From contig CAYXPR010000014.1 in the NCBI GenBank assembly GCA_964467255.1, forward strand, positions 1 through 47,530: a stretch of 47,530 nt of DNA. Reading direction: 5' to 3'. This DNA is from CAYXPR01 sp964467255. Its GTDB lineage: Bacteria > Pseudomonadota > Alphaproteobacteria > Rickettsiales > RGZB01. The notes under the pieces are model-generated. The model did not search any database. It was not told where the DNA came from and saw nothing but the letters and a program-made list of their open reading frames with translations. Both the position numbers and the translations under genes were made by a program. Below, piece after piece: positions 15,546 to 23,470 of this stretch. Numbering within the stretch: position 1 is the stretch's first letter; the number at the start of each line of letters is the position of its first letter.

Positions 15546-15893
15546 CTAGAAAGAGGCGTTTAGCAGTATCGTGCCCCACACGAGCACAAGGCCAACGAGC
15601 GATAGGAACACGGCGGCGCTGGCAGTGTCCTTCGCTTTTTTAGAAAGCGGGTGGCGCTTGGCGCCGACGCGGTCAATCGCGGCTTCAATGCCGGTGTTGA
15701 GCAATTCTGTAATCAGCACGATCACCACGCTAAACAACATCAGCGCAAGGCTTAGGCCATCCGGTGCCAGCCAGAATGCGGCCGGTGTTAATATCACGGC
15801 CATCAGCACATCCTGACGAAAAGCAGCTTCGTCTTTAAAAGCGAGCTTTAAGCCGCTACAGGAATTCAAAAAGGCAAGAAGCAGTCGTTGCAT
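15546..15893 (-). CDS. dgkA: Diacylglycerol kinase (DgkA type)
   Basis: 115 residues, close to the ~120 of E. coli DgkA. Three membrane segments follow an amphipathic N-terminus. The catalytic region is plain: FKDEAAFRQD early and ELLNTGIEAAIDRVG (E. coli ELLNSAIEAVVDRIG). The integral inner-membrane enzyme phosphorylates diacylglycerol to phosphatidate, recycling lipid left by envelope glycan synthesis. It starts 20 bases after kdsB on the same strand, so the two form an envelope-lipid operon. It converges on cspA. Confidence 0.93.
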   Translation of the reverse strand: MQRLLLAFLNSCSGLKLAFKDEAAFRQDVLMAVILTPAAFWLAPDGLSLALMLFSVVIVLITELLNTGIEAAIDRVGAKRHPLSKKAKDTASAAVFLSLVGLVLVWGTILLNASF

Positions 15894-15913
15894 GTTATTA
15901 CCTCAGCGTTTTT

Positions 15914-16669
15914 CTATTTAGTGAAATGCCCAATCTCTTTGCGCGCCACTTCAAGTGTTTCAGGCGTGTCCACACCCAGCGGCACTTCAGGCACCACCAG
16001 CACATAAATGCTTTTGCCGTTATCCATCGCGCGCATTTGCTCTAGCTTGCGGGAGAGTTCATTTTTGCTGGGAGGCTGTGCCACGAATTCTTCCAGCACA
16101 CTGCGTTTGTATCCATAGAGCCCGCCGTGATGCAACACGCGTTCCCCATTCGGCCCTGTATCGTTTTTAGGCGAATTCTCACGGTTAAAATCAACGGCGC
16201 GTCCGATAGACTCATTGGGTTTAATCGCGACCACAGCTTTTACGGCAGCTTGATTCGTGCGCTCGCCATCATCATGAAACGGCGCGGCTACGGTGCCGAT
16301 ATCGATGCTGGAGTTTTTCATTAATTCGGTGAGCTGACGAATAATAACGGGGTCAAGGGTTGGCATGTCGCCTTGCACGTTAATTACCACATCATGCTTC
16401 TTTTGCGGGTCGACATTTTGTAGTGCCGCATGGATGCGGTCTGAGCCAGAGGGGAGGTTGGGGTCTGTCAGCACCGCTTCGCCACCAGCGGTGCTGATGG
16501 CATCGGCAATTTTTGCGCTGTCGCATGCCACCACAACTCTACCGACCTTTGCTTCCATTGCGCGGCGCCACACCTGAACAATCATCGGCTCGCCACTGAT
16601 AAGTGCCATTGGCTTTTCGGGGAGGCGGGTAGAAGCCATGCGTGCGGGAATTAATATGATGGGGTTCAT
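15914..16669 (-). CDS. kdsB: 3-deoxy-manno-octulosonate cytidylyltransferase
   Basis: About 251 residues. The N-terminal nucleotide-binding motif IPARMASTRLPEKPM is diagnostic, followed by VVVACDSAKI, NLPSGSDRIHAAL and the acidic NVQGDMPTLDP. HHGGLYGYKRSVLEEF near the C-terminus is also family-typical. The enzyme activates Kdo with CTP to CMP-Kdo for lipopolysaccharide core synthesis in the cytoplasm, so the organism makes Kdo-containing LPS. I chose ATG 16669 because the family begins immediately at this Met; a longer frame to 16717 adds 16 unlikely residues. Transcribed with dgkA. Confidence 0.95.
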   Translation of the reverse strand: MNPIILIPARMASTRLPEKPMALISGEPMIVQVWRRAMEAKVGRVVVACDSAKIADAISTAGGEAVLTDPNLPSGSDRIHAALQNVDPQKKHDVVINVQGDMPTLDPVIIRQLTELMKNSSIDIGTVAAPFHDDGERTNQAAVKAVVAIKPNESIGRAVDFNRENSPKNDTGPNGERVLHHGGLYGYKRSVLEEFVAQPPSKNELSRKLEQMRAMDNGKSIYVLVVPEVPLGVDTPETLEVARKEIGHFTK

Positions 16670-16793
16670 GTGCTCTTGCTCCAAGAACCTGATGTTATAG
16701 GTCACTCTACCGAACAAAGCAATTTCCTAAAATATGGTGGTCTGGCAGTGGGTTAATCTTTTTTTAACGCATTCCTTATATTCTGGGAGCATT

Positions 16794-18212
16794 ATGGCGA
16801 CACATGTCTATCCAGAAGGGGCTATTTACCTCACACAAGATGGTGTGGCGGCGCCTTATCCGCTTGCTTATGGGCGCACGCACAGCATGGTGTATCCCAA
16901 GCAAATTACCCAAGCATCGGCTGACCCCCTGTTACAAAGAGAGTTGACCCCTACGAAAGAAGCGGTTGATAAGAGCATCGCAGGCCTGCTTTATGACATT
17001 ACCGGAGGGTATGCTCAAATGGCCTGCCTGTGGGCGGCCAGTGAAATTACGCAGCGCGCGCGGGAAAAACATCCGGGCTTTACACTGATGATTGGCGGAA
17101 TGCTCAGCGGCCCACAAATGGAGGCAGCTTTTTTAGAGCAGACCAAAGGCATTCTCGCGCCTGAAGAAGTGCAGGCCATCGCCCGTTTACAGGGAGATAC
17201 TGCAGCGCTGGTGGAGCGCTCCGTGCAATTTACGGAGGATGCAGTCCTGCATTTCATGGGCCTAGGTCTTGCCAGCGCAGAACGTAAAAAGAACCAGATT
17301 GATTTGCCAAAAACACTGAGTCCGGAAGACATCAAAGCCTCACTGGAAGCGGCCCTTTATCCGCGCATCGGCCAACCGCCGCGCGCGGAAATGCAGGGAA
17401 TGTATAATGACTATGTCCTCGCGCAGCATGGTGGCAACAGAGGTAAGGCAGAAGAGAGCCCAAAAAATCTGCAAAAATGGGTGGAGAGTGGTTTAAAGCA
17501 TATTCCGAGCACGCTTGTGAGGGTGGCGGAGAAAATGAACGCCTCTTACCTTGTCACCAGACAGGACCGTATCGATTGCATGAATCTGGGGTGTTATCAC
17601 CGCTCAACTCCGTTCATTCAGGATTGGCAGCAGCAATTGGGTTACCATGTTAGGGAATTTCCGGCCTTTGCTTCTGCAATTGACCCTACCGTATATGCCT
17701 CAAGGCCGACGCTGGAGAAAGAGGGGCACAATGCACAAATAGCTTTTGCAGAAGAAACATTACATCTGGCGCAATTTCATTCTGGCCGTGAGCTGAAACC
17801 GGATTTGTTGAAAGAGATGGGCCATGTTCTGCTCAACCCTGGCCACATGCGTCTTTTTTCAGCAGTGAGCCAAATGCAGCACGACCCAGCGCTGGATAAG
17901 GATGGCAAGGCCATCGTGAAAATCGGTCAGTGTCTTTATGGTATCTGCGAATATAGCCACCCAGAAGATTTGCGGAATGAGGGAGAGGCAAAGCTCATGG
18001 AAGTTAAAATGCGCATGGACTCCATGACGCCAAAAGGCAAGGCCTTACTTCTTCGTGTGGCGCCGTTGTTGGGTGAGGTGGAGCAGGTGGCTCAAAAAGT
18101 GGAGTCGTCTTTCCGCCCCTTCACGCACGGTAAGGAAGCTCCACACCCGCACGGGCTCGACAAAATTGAAATCTACGGCCAAGGAACCGGCTTCGCTGCG
18201 GGGAAAAAATAG
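16794..18212 (+). CDS. Hypothetical protein, 472 aa, no recognised family
   Basis: ATG at 16794 has GGGAG four bases upstream; an ORF extension to 16734 adds 20 residues without support. The protein is soluble, mostly helical in appearance, lacks a signal peptide and membrane segments, and has no motif I can assign. Features visible: a Pro/Tyr-rich N-terminus (HVYPEGAIYLTQDGVAAPYP), several paired Cys (RIDCMNLGCYHR, GQCLYGICEYSH), and scattered His. It stands alone between kdsB (divergent) and the tRNA gene, with its own promoter region. The Cys/His pairs could bind metal, but that is speculation. Codon use looks like the surrounding core genes. Confidence 0.75.
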   Translation: MATHVYPEGAIYLTQDGVAAPYPLAYGRTHSMVYPKQITQASADPLLQRELTPTKEAVDKSIAGLLYDITGGYAQMACLWAASEITQRAREKHPGFTLMIGGMLSGPQMEAAFLEQTKGILAPEEVQAIARLQGDTAALVERSVQFTEDAVLHFMGLGLASAERKKNQIDLPKTLSPEDIKASLEAALYPRIGQPPRAEMQGMYNDYVLAQHGGNRGKAEESPKNLQKWVESGLKHIPSTLVRVAEKMNASYLVTRQDRIDCMNLGCYHRSTPFIQDWQQQLGYHVREFPAFASAIDPTVYASRPTLEKEGHNAQIAFAEETLHLAQFHSGRELKPDLLKEMGHVLLNPGHMRLFSAVSQMQHDPALDKDGKAIVKIGQCLYGICEYSHPEDLRNEGEAKLMEVKMRMDSMTPKGKALLLRVAPLLGEVEQVAQKVESSFRPFTHGKEAPHPHGLDKIEIYGQGTGFAAGKK

Positions 18213-18257
18213 CGCCTCAATTTCTTGCGTTAAGCATCGACTCAACGTTTTGAAGAA

Positions 18258-18334
18258 TGGTGGGACCGAGAGGATTCGAACCTCCGACCTGCGGTTTAGG
18301 AAACCGACGCTCTATCCAACTGAGCTACGGCCCC
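18258..18334 (-). tRNA. tRNA-Arg (anticodon CCT)
   Basis: Read on the minus strand, a 77-base cloverleaf starts GGGGCCGTAGCTCAGTTGG and ends CGGTCCCACCA with CCA encoded. The 7-bp acceptor stem pairs with one G-U. The D-arm is standard, the anticodon loop is TTCCTAA (CCT, reading AGG), and the T-arm holds GGTTCGAATCC. No integrase or repeated tRNA end was found beside it. Confidence 0.96.
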
Positions 18335-18529
18335 ACATGGGCTGGTTCTATAACAGAGAAACTTTGCTTTTTCCATTAAAACCGCCAGTGTGGCGGTTGA
18401 TACTGGCATCCTTTTTTGACAGACTAATCTATTGTTTAATATGAATTATACATCAGATTAACCTTTTCCTAATCATTCTATAGTATCCTTTCACGGTGGT
18501 GAATTGTGTAAGCACTGAAGTGAGCCTGG

Positions 18530-20716
18530 ATGGCAAAAGAACGTAAATACCTCGCGATACGCCGTGACCAGTTTTATAATCACGATGGCAGAAGCCGTTA
18601 TCATAGCGGCTTGCCGTGGATGACTTACCACCCGCCAGATGCGCCGATGTATTATTCACCCGGCAGCATGCAGGGTGTTCCCATTGAGTATTTCATTATT
18701 CCCGTGACGAGTTTAAGTGAGTGGGATGGCACGCCATATAATATGGAGTTGATAAAGGAAACAGAGAAAGCCACGCGGAAAAATCTGAGTTTGGGTGCGC
18801 AATTTACCACCATGGAATTACCGCAGCTCAGTAGAAACCCTGATACTGACCATGTGAGCGTTCTTCAGGTGAATGCACAAAATTATGCAATGATAAAAAA
18901 ACATGCGGGCGAACAACTCATAGAAGTCGATTCACTCGACCGTCTGTTCCGTGAATTCAATTATCACCTGCCAGATGCGCCAGCGACCATCGATGTACCC
19001 GAACGCGTGAAAGAAATGCTATCGCAGGTGCCGGAAGGCCCATTAAATGGCGTATTGGTAGTGGCGTTTGACCAACAAATTGCTGGTGCATTGGCAGCTG
19101 AAGAATTAGCGCGGGCTGGCGCGACGGTTATCAAGGTTGAAAAGCTGGATGAAGGTGATCCTAAACGTAGGAACAGCTCTGCAACATCGTTCGGCACGTT
19201 CAACGCCGGTAAGTTCAGCGTAACGTTTGATGATTCGGCCGATTCACAGAAACTTAAAAAGGACCTGCTTGGCCTTGCCGATGTGGTGGTGGATAATCGC
19301 AGCACGGCTGCGCAGGAGCGCGACACTATTTTGCAGGAAGAACTGCGCACGCAAACCCGCGTGAAACCACTGATATTTGCAAGCATCAGCGGCTTTGGGC
19401 GCGATTCAGGCCGCACAGCGTACGACCGTGTGGTGCAGGCAGAAAGCGGTATGGCGGCGCTGAACGGCCGCGTGATTCCATTCCCGTTGGTGGATATGGC
19501 AACCGGCAAAGAGGCCGCGAGCGAGATTGTAAAAAGCCTTTTTCTGCGCGAGCGTATGTCGCCGAAGCAAAAGGCGCACACGCCCACCATGCGCCTTGAT
19601 ATATCGATGGTGGCGGTGGCGCTGAACCTGATGGCCAATCAGGTGACGACATTCATTGATACCGGTAAACCAAAAAGTACGATTGTACCGTTCGATTTAT
19701 ATGAAACGAAAGATGGTAGGGTTTCCGTTGCGATTGCAAAAGACAATCAATTTTTAAAGCTTGCGGAACTAATTGAGGCGCCGCAGCTTTTGCAGTTTGA
19801 TACTAACGACAAACGTATCGCCAACCGCGAAGAAGTAGAAGAAGGTATTAAGGCTGCGCTAGGAAAACGCACAACGGATGAATGGCTAAAGATTTTAGGT
19901 GCGCATAATATTCCCGTTGGCCCCGTGCTGGAGCTGGAGCAGGCGCTGGCAAACCATGGCGATAAAGTGCTGAAGGTGACAAAACAGGGCACGCTGTTTG
20001 TAGGCAGTCCTACCACCAGCAACCTTTACCCCATTAATCCGGTGATTAACGATGCACCTTCGCATGGCCAGCATACAGCCGATGTTGCAGGATTAACTGA
20101 ACATTTGCGCAATAATGCCAGCCCGCGGGCGCTTCAAGATTCTATCGAAGTTTCAAGCGTGGGCCCAAACAAGCATTTCCAGCGTGAGTATGAATTTGTG
20201 GATGCGCACGATATAGATTTCAGCAAAAACGCCAGTGAAGCATCGTGGGCAAAGGGTGAGTTTTTTGCAATCCGCAAAATCGGTAAGGTAACAGCTGTGC
20301 CAGCCAAACCGTATGAGGTGGTGGATGTGATTCATACTGACGCTGAAACCGGCGTTTCCGCCGTTAGCAAAAGGGTGGCAATGGCGGGTGACTGGAAAAT
20401 TACCACCGCGTTTGGTGATACATATGTGTTGCCTGAAGCACAGTTTAATAAAAACTATGTACCAGTGGAAGGCGAAGACAATGTGTTTAAGCCGAATCCG
20501 GAGTTAAAACCGAGGAAGGCCATCGAAATTACCAAAAACGTGCGCTTTATGTCTCCCTCAAATGACGTGAGTTATATTCCGGCAGGCGGTTGGTTGGTAG
20601 AGGGAACGAGCGGAGCGTATGGTATTCACCCCAACAATATTGAAGGCAATTATAAGGTAGCGAAATGGACAAGTGCTGAGGTCGAGCGCGGCGAAAGAAA
20701 ATGGGCAGTAGAGTAA
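18530..20716 (+). CDS. CaiB/BaiF-type CoA-transferase embedded in a larger 728-aa protein
   Basis: Residues about 170-500 are a family III CoA-transferase: 'GVLVVAFDQQIAGALAAEEL', 'AGATVIKVEKLDEGDPKRR', 'FNAGKFSVTFD', 'ASISGFGRDSGRTAYDRVVQ' with the catalytic Asp at 299, and 'GKPKSTIVPFDLYETKDGRV'. Family III enzymes move CoA between carboxylic acids and are normally ~400 residues. Here ~165 extra residues precede and ~200 follow the domain. The extensions are not recognised; both are rich in Tyr, Pro and Gly, and the C-terminal one includes VAMAGDWKITTAFGDTYVLP. The glycine-rich loop near the active site is atypical, so altered substrate or non-catalytic use is possible. It is followed 19 bases later by a small protein gene, probably co-transcribed. 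Confidence 0.8.
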   Translation: MAKERKYLAIRRDQFYNHDGRSRYHSGLPWMTYHPPDAPMYYSPGSMQGVPIEYFIIPVTSLSEWDGTPYNMELIKETEKATRKNLSLGAQFTTMELPQLSRNPDTDHVSVLQVNAQNYAMIKKHAGEQLIEVDSLDRLFREFNYHLPDAPATIDVPERVKEMLSQVPEGPLNGVLVVAFDQQIAGALAAEELARAGATVIKVEKLDEGDPKRRNSSATSFGTFNAGKFSVTFDDSADSQKLKKDLLGLADVVVDNRSTAAQERDTILQEELRTQTRVKPLIFASISGFGRDSGRTAYDRVVQAESGMAALNGRVIPFPLVDMATGKEAASEIVKSLFLRERMSPKQKAHTPTMRLDISMVAVALNLMANQVTTFIDTGKPKSTIVPFDLYETKDGRVSVAIAKDNQFLKLAELIEAPQLLQFDTNDKRIANREEVEEGIKAALGKRTTDEWLKILGAHNIPVGPVLELEQALANHGDKVLKVTKQGTLFVGSPTTSNLYPINPVINDAPSHGQHTADVAGLTEHLRNNASPRALQDSIEVSSVGPNKHFQREYEFVDAHDIDFSKNASEASWAKGEFFAIRKIGKVTAVPAKPYEVVDVIHTDAETGVSAVSKRVAMAGDWKITTAFGDTYVLPEAQFNKNYVPVEGEDNVFKPNPELKPRKAIEITKNVRFMSPSNDVSYIPAGGWLVEGTSGAYGIHPNNIEGNYKVAKWTSAEVERGERKWAVE

Positions 20717-20735
20717 ATATTTAACGGAGGCTGAT

Positions 20736-21260
20736 ATGGCAAAAATTGTGATTATCGCAGAAGATAAAACGCAGCAGGATGCGCTGGCGGCAGAATTTGG
20801 CGCGGCGATGCGGCGCGGCTCAACGGGCCTTGAAACATCCGGCGCTACGCTGGCGGAAATAGCAGTGTTCAACGAACGTTCCATGAATGCCAGTAGTGGC
20901 ACGCCGAACGATATGAAAGCGGAGCTTAAGGCAGCATCGCGCTCGAAAGACACTCTCATTATCACTACGGATGGAAAAGTAAGCACGAGCTGGTTTTCAT
21001 CTCAGCCGGTGGCAGAGTATGTGCAGCAAACATATGGCCGTGATGTTACGGTTATTAATGCGGCGGGCACGGATGCAAAAACCATTAAAGCCGGTGTGGA
21101 AGGCATGATACTTGCGGAACGGGAGCCTGAAGTGGATAGAACTGCTACGCAAGTTAGCGCTGCCGCAGCCGCGCGATATAATCAGGCGTTGCAGGAGCGT
21201 TCGCGAGGCGCTGAGGCAATGTTCGATGAACGGGCAGACCCTGGCAGCAAGGCCAGATAA
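20736..21260 (+). CDS. Hypothetical protein, 174 aa, partner of the enlarged CoA-transferase
   Basis: ACGGAGG lies 5 bases before the ATG at 20736. The protein starts with a strand-like MAKIVIIAEDKTQQ and later has 'KDTLIITTDGKVSTSW' and 'GRDVTVINAAGTDAKTIK', suggesting a small alpha/beta fold. The C-terminal third is Ala/Arg/Glu-rich and probably helical or disordered. There are no Cys, no signal peptide and no membrane segment. It follows the upstream gene by 19 bases on the same strand, implying joint expression. I do not recognise a family. Confidence 0.72.
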   Translation: MAKIVIIAEDKTQQDALAAEFGAAMRRGSTGLETSGATLAEIAVFNERSMNASSGTPNDMKAELKAASRSKDTLIITTDGKVSTSWFSSQPVAEYVQQTYGRDVTVINAAGTDAKTIKAGVEGMILAEREPEVDRTATQVSAAAAARYNQALQERSRGAEAMFDERADPGSKAR

Positions 21261-21389
21261 GGTTAGTTTCTGCCAGCCTTCCATGCTGCGGGCGGCTTAA
21301 GCGCTAAGCTATAGAAATACTTTGCAATTTACTGATTCTCTTTGTATTTTTGTGGCGAAACGTAATAGCTTCGTAAGGTTCGCTCTCCC

Positions 21390-22250
21390 ATGTTATTTCC
21401 GATTGGTGTTGTTGTAGTATTCGGCTCGGTGATTGGCGGCTATATGATGCACCACGGGAAACTTTCCGTGTTGTGGCAACCGAACGAAGTGGTGATTATT
21501 GTTGGCTCAAACATCGGTGCGTTCCTTATCGCGAACCCGCCCGCCCTTATCAAGAAAACGCTTGGCAGCTTAAAATACCTCATGAAAGGCGCTCCGTTTA
21601 AGAAGGAGCATTACATTGAGCTGCTCAGCATGATGTTCACGGTACTCAAAACCATGAAAACAAAAGGGATGCTTGAGCTGGAAAGCCACATCGAAAACCC
21701 TCATGAAAGCTCAATTTTCAACGCGTATCCCACTTTTGTTCACAACCACCACGCGGTGGACTTTTTCTGTGATTATCTACGTGTAATGACACTCGGCGTG
21801 GAAGACGCGATGACCGTTGAAGACATTATGGATAAAGAACTCGATACAATGGAAAAAGAAGGCCACGAGCCGTCGCACGCGATTACAACCATGGCAGAAG
21901 CGTTCCCTGCACTGGGCATTGTGGCAGCCGTGCTTGGTGTTATCACCACCATGGGCAGCATCACCGAGCCGCCGGAAATTCTAGGCGGTTTGATTGGTGC
22001 GGCACTGGTGGGTACGTTCCTCGGCGTGCTTCTGTGCTATGGTATTTTCGGGCCGATGGCCAGCTTCCTTGGCAAATATTCCTATGCCGAAGAAAAATAC
22101 CTACATGTGATTAAAATGGGCCTGCTCTCGCACATGAAGGGTAACGCGCCGACGGTGTCGGTGGAATTCGCACGTAAAATGATTATGTCGGATGTGCGTC
22201 CCTCATTTAAAGAGGTTGAGGACGCGCTCGCCAACGCCAGCGCGAAATAG
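21390..22250 (+). CDS. motA: Flagellar motor stator protein MotA
   Basis: 286 residues with the four membrane segments of MotA and a large cytoplasmic loop. Key family positions fall at the same numbers as in E. coli: Glu98 in GMLELESHIENP (with Lys90 replacing Arg90), and Pro173 in EAFPALGIVAAVLGV. EILGGLIGAALVGTFLGVLL matches the last two segments. MotA forms the ring of the proton-driven stator that turns the flagellum. It is 10 bases ahead of motB, an operon. No other flagellar gene is in the window, as is common for motAB in alphaproteobacteria. Confidence 0.96.
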   Translation: MLFPIGVVVVFGSVIGGYMMHHGKLSVLWQPNEVVIIVGSNIGAFLIANPPALIKKTLGSLKYLMKGAPFKKEHYIELLSMMFTVLKTMKTKGMLELESHIENPHESSIFNAYPTFVHNHHAVDFFCDYLRVMTLGVEDAMTVEDIMDKELDTMEKEGHEPSHAITTMAEAFPALGIVAAVLGVITTMGSITEPPEILGGLIGAALVGTFLGVLLCYGIFGPMASFLGKYSYAEEKYLHVIKMGLLSHMKGNAPTVSVEFARKMIMSDVRPSFKEVEDALANASAK

Positions 22251-22260
22251 GCCCTGACCC

Positions 22261-23391
22261 ATGGCGAACGACGAATTACCCCCAATTGTTATTAAGCGCG
22301 TTAAGAAGGTTGTGGGGGGCCACCACGGTGGTGCGTGGAAAGTAGCATACGCCGACTTCGTGACGGCAATGATGGCCTTCTTCCTGCTCATGTGGTTGCT
22401 GAATGCGACGCCCGCTAAGACCATTGCGGGTCTGGCCGAATATTTTGCCCCCACCATGGGCGTGAAAGACAAAATGGGTATCGGCTTTAGGGGCGGCGTG
22501 GGGCAGGTAACGGAAGGCCGCGGTAAAGAAATGGATACCAACAAGGGCCTAGTGTTCGGTGCTCCTAGGCTCGGCAGCGTGGTGAATGAGCCGCGCGTGC
22601 GTGAAGAAGTAGATCAGACGGTTACGGAAAAAATCGAAATCAGCGCCAGCGAGGGCGAAGACAAAAAAAGCTTCGACCAAGTGATGTCGGAAGTGAAGGA
22701 GCGCATGCGCTCGAACCCCGACATGCTGGAACTGAATGAATCGGTAGAAATGAAGCAAACACCGGAAGGCTTGATGATTCAGCTGGTGGATAAGCAGGGT
22801 CTGCCGATGTTTGAGCAGGGAACAGCCAAATTCACCCCGTTTGCAGAAAAAATCCTGACGGAGGTTTCAAAGGTGATTTCGCTGGTGCCGAACAATCTTT
22901 CGATTGTGGGGCACACAGCACTTAAAAATTATTCAAAAGACCCCGCCTATACCAACTGGGAGCTTTCAATGGATCGTGCGAATGCGGCGCGGCGCTTTCT
23001 GGTAACAATGGGCGTGGGCAAAGAGCAAATCACCAAAGTGGTGGGAAGGGCAGACCAAGAACCGTATAATCCACAAGCCCCTGGCATTCCGGAAAATGAC
23101 AGGGTGTCGATTATTCTGCTAAAGAGCGACGTAGAGCCATACCACAAAAAACCGACGCCGGACGCGATGTTTGTTGACCCCGAGGCGGCAGGCAAAGAGA
23201 AGTATCTCAGCGTGAACCCCTTGAAAAAAATCGAGGAAGATAAAAAACGCGCAGAAGAAGAAAAGAAGAAGCGTGAAGAAGAAATAAAGCGACTGGAACA
23301 GCAGAAGAAAAAAGAAAGCTGGAATCCGCGTGCCTATAAGCCGGAAGATAAGAAAGAAAGCGATAAATTCGCCCCGCTGGGTGTGGAATAA
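22261..23391 (+). CDS. motB: Flagellar motor stator protein MotB
   Basis: 376 residues, longer than E. coli MotB (308). The single membrane segment includes WKVAYADFVTAMMAFFLLMW with the proton-carrying Asp32 at its standard position, followed by a plug and linker. The OmpA-like peptidoglycan-binding domain lies at about 175-285 (LTEVSKVISLVPNNLSIVGH, RANAARRFLVTMGV, NDRVSIILL). After it comes an unusual tail of ~90 residues with a highly charged run (about 315-350, Lys/Glu/Arg) likely to be a helix or coiled coil. The tail would be periplasmic. Confidence 0.95.
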   Translation: MANDELPPIVIKRVKKVVGGHHGGAWKVAYADFVTAMMAFFLLMWLLNATPAKTIAGLAEYFAPTMGVKDKMGIGFRGGVGQVTEGRGKEMDTNKGLVFGAPRLGSVVNEPRVREEVDQTVTEKIEISASEGEDKKSFDQVMSEVKERMRSNPDMLELNESVEMKQTPEGLMIQLVDKQGLPMFEQGTAKFTPFAEKILTEVSKVISLVPNNLSIVGHTALKNYSKDPAYTNWELSMDRANAARRFLVTMGVGKEQITKVVGRADQEPYNPQAPGIPENDRVSIILLKSDVEPYHKKPTPDAMFVDPEAAGKEKYLSVNPLKKIEEDKKRAEEEKKKREEEIKRLEQQKKKESWNPRAYKPEDKKESDKFAPLGVE

Positions 23392-23470
23392 TAAAAAATA
23401 GTTAATTATTCCAGAAAAAGCGTGTATAAGCCGCGAGTTTAGTAATAGGTAACTCTGGTTTAGGCTCGGA

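Noticed and set aside
18258..18334. tRNA-Arg as an integration site of a mobile element
   Set aside because: No integrase, no duplicated tRNA end, and neighbours have the usual codon use.
18430..18490. TATAGT at 18479-18484 as promoter of the CoA-transferase gene
   Set aside because: No acceptable -35 at 16-18 bases; left out as unsupported.
18964..19638. A 224-codon minus-strand frame
   Set aside because: Antisense to the CoA-transferase domain, Ser/Arg-rich and without ribosome site; a shadow frame.
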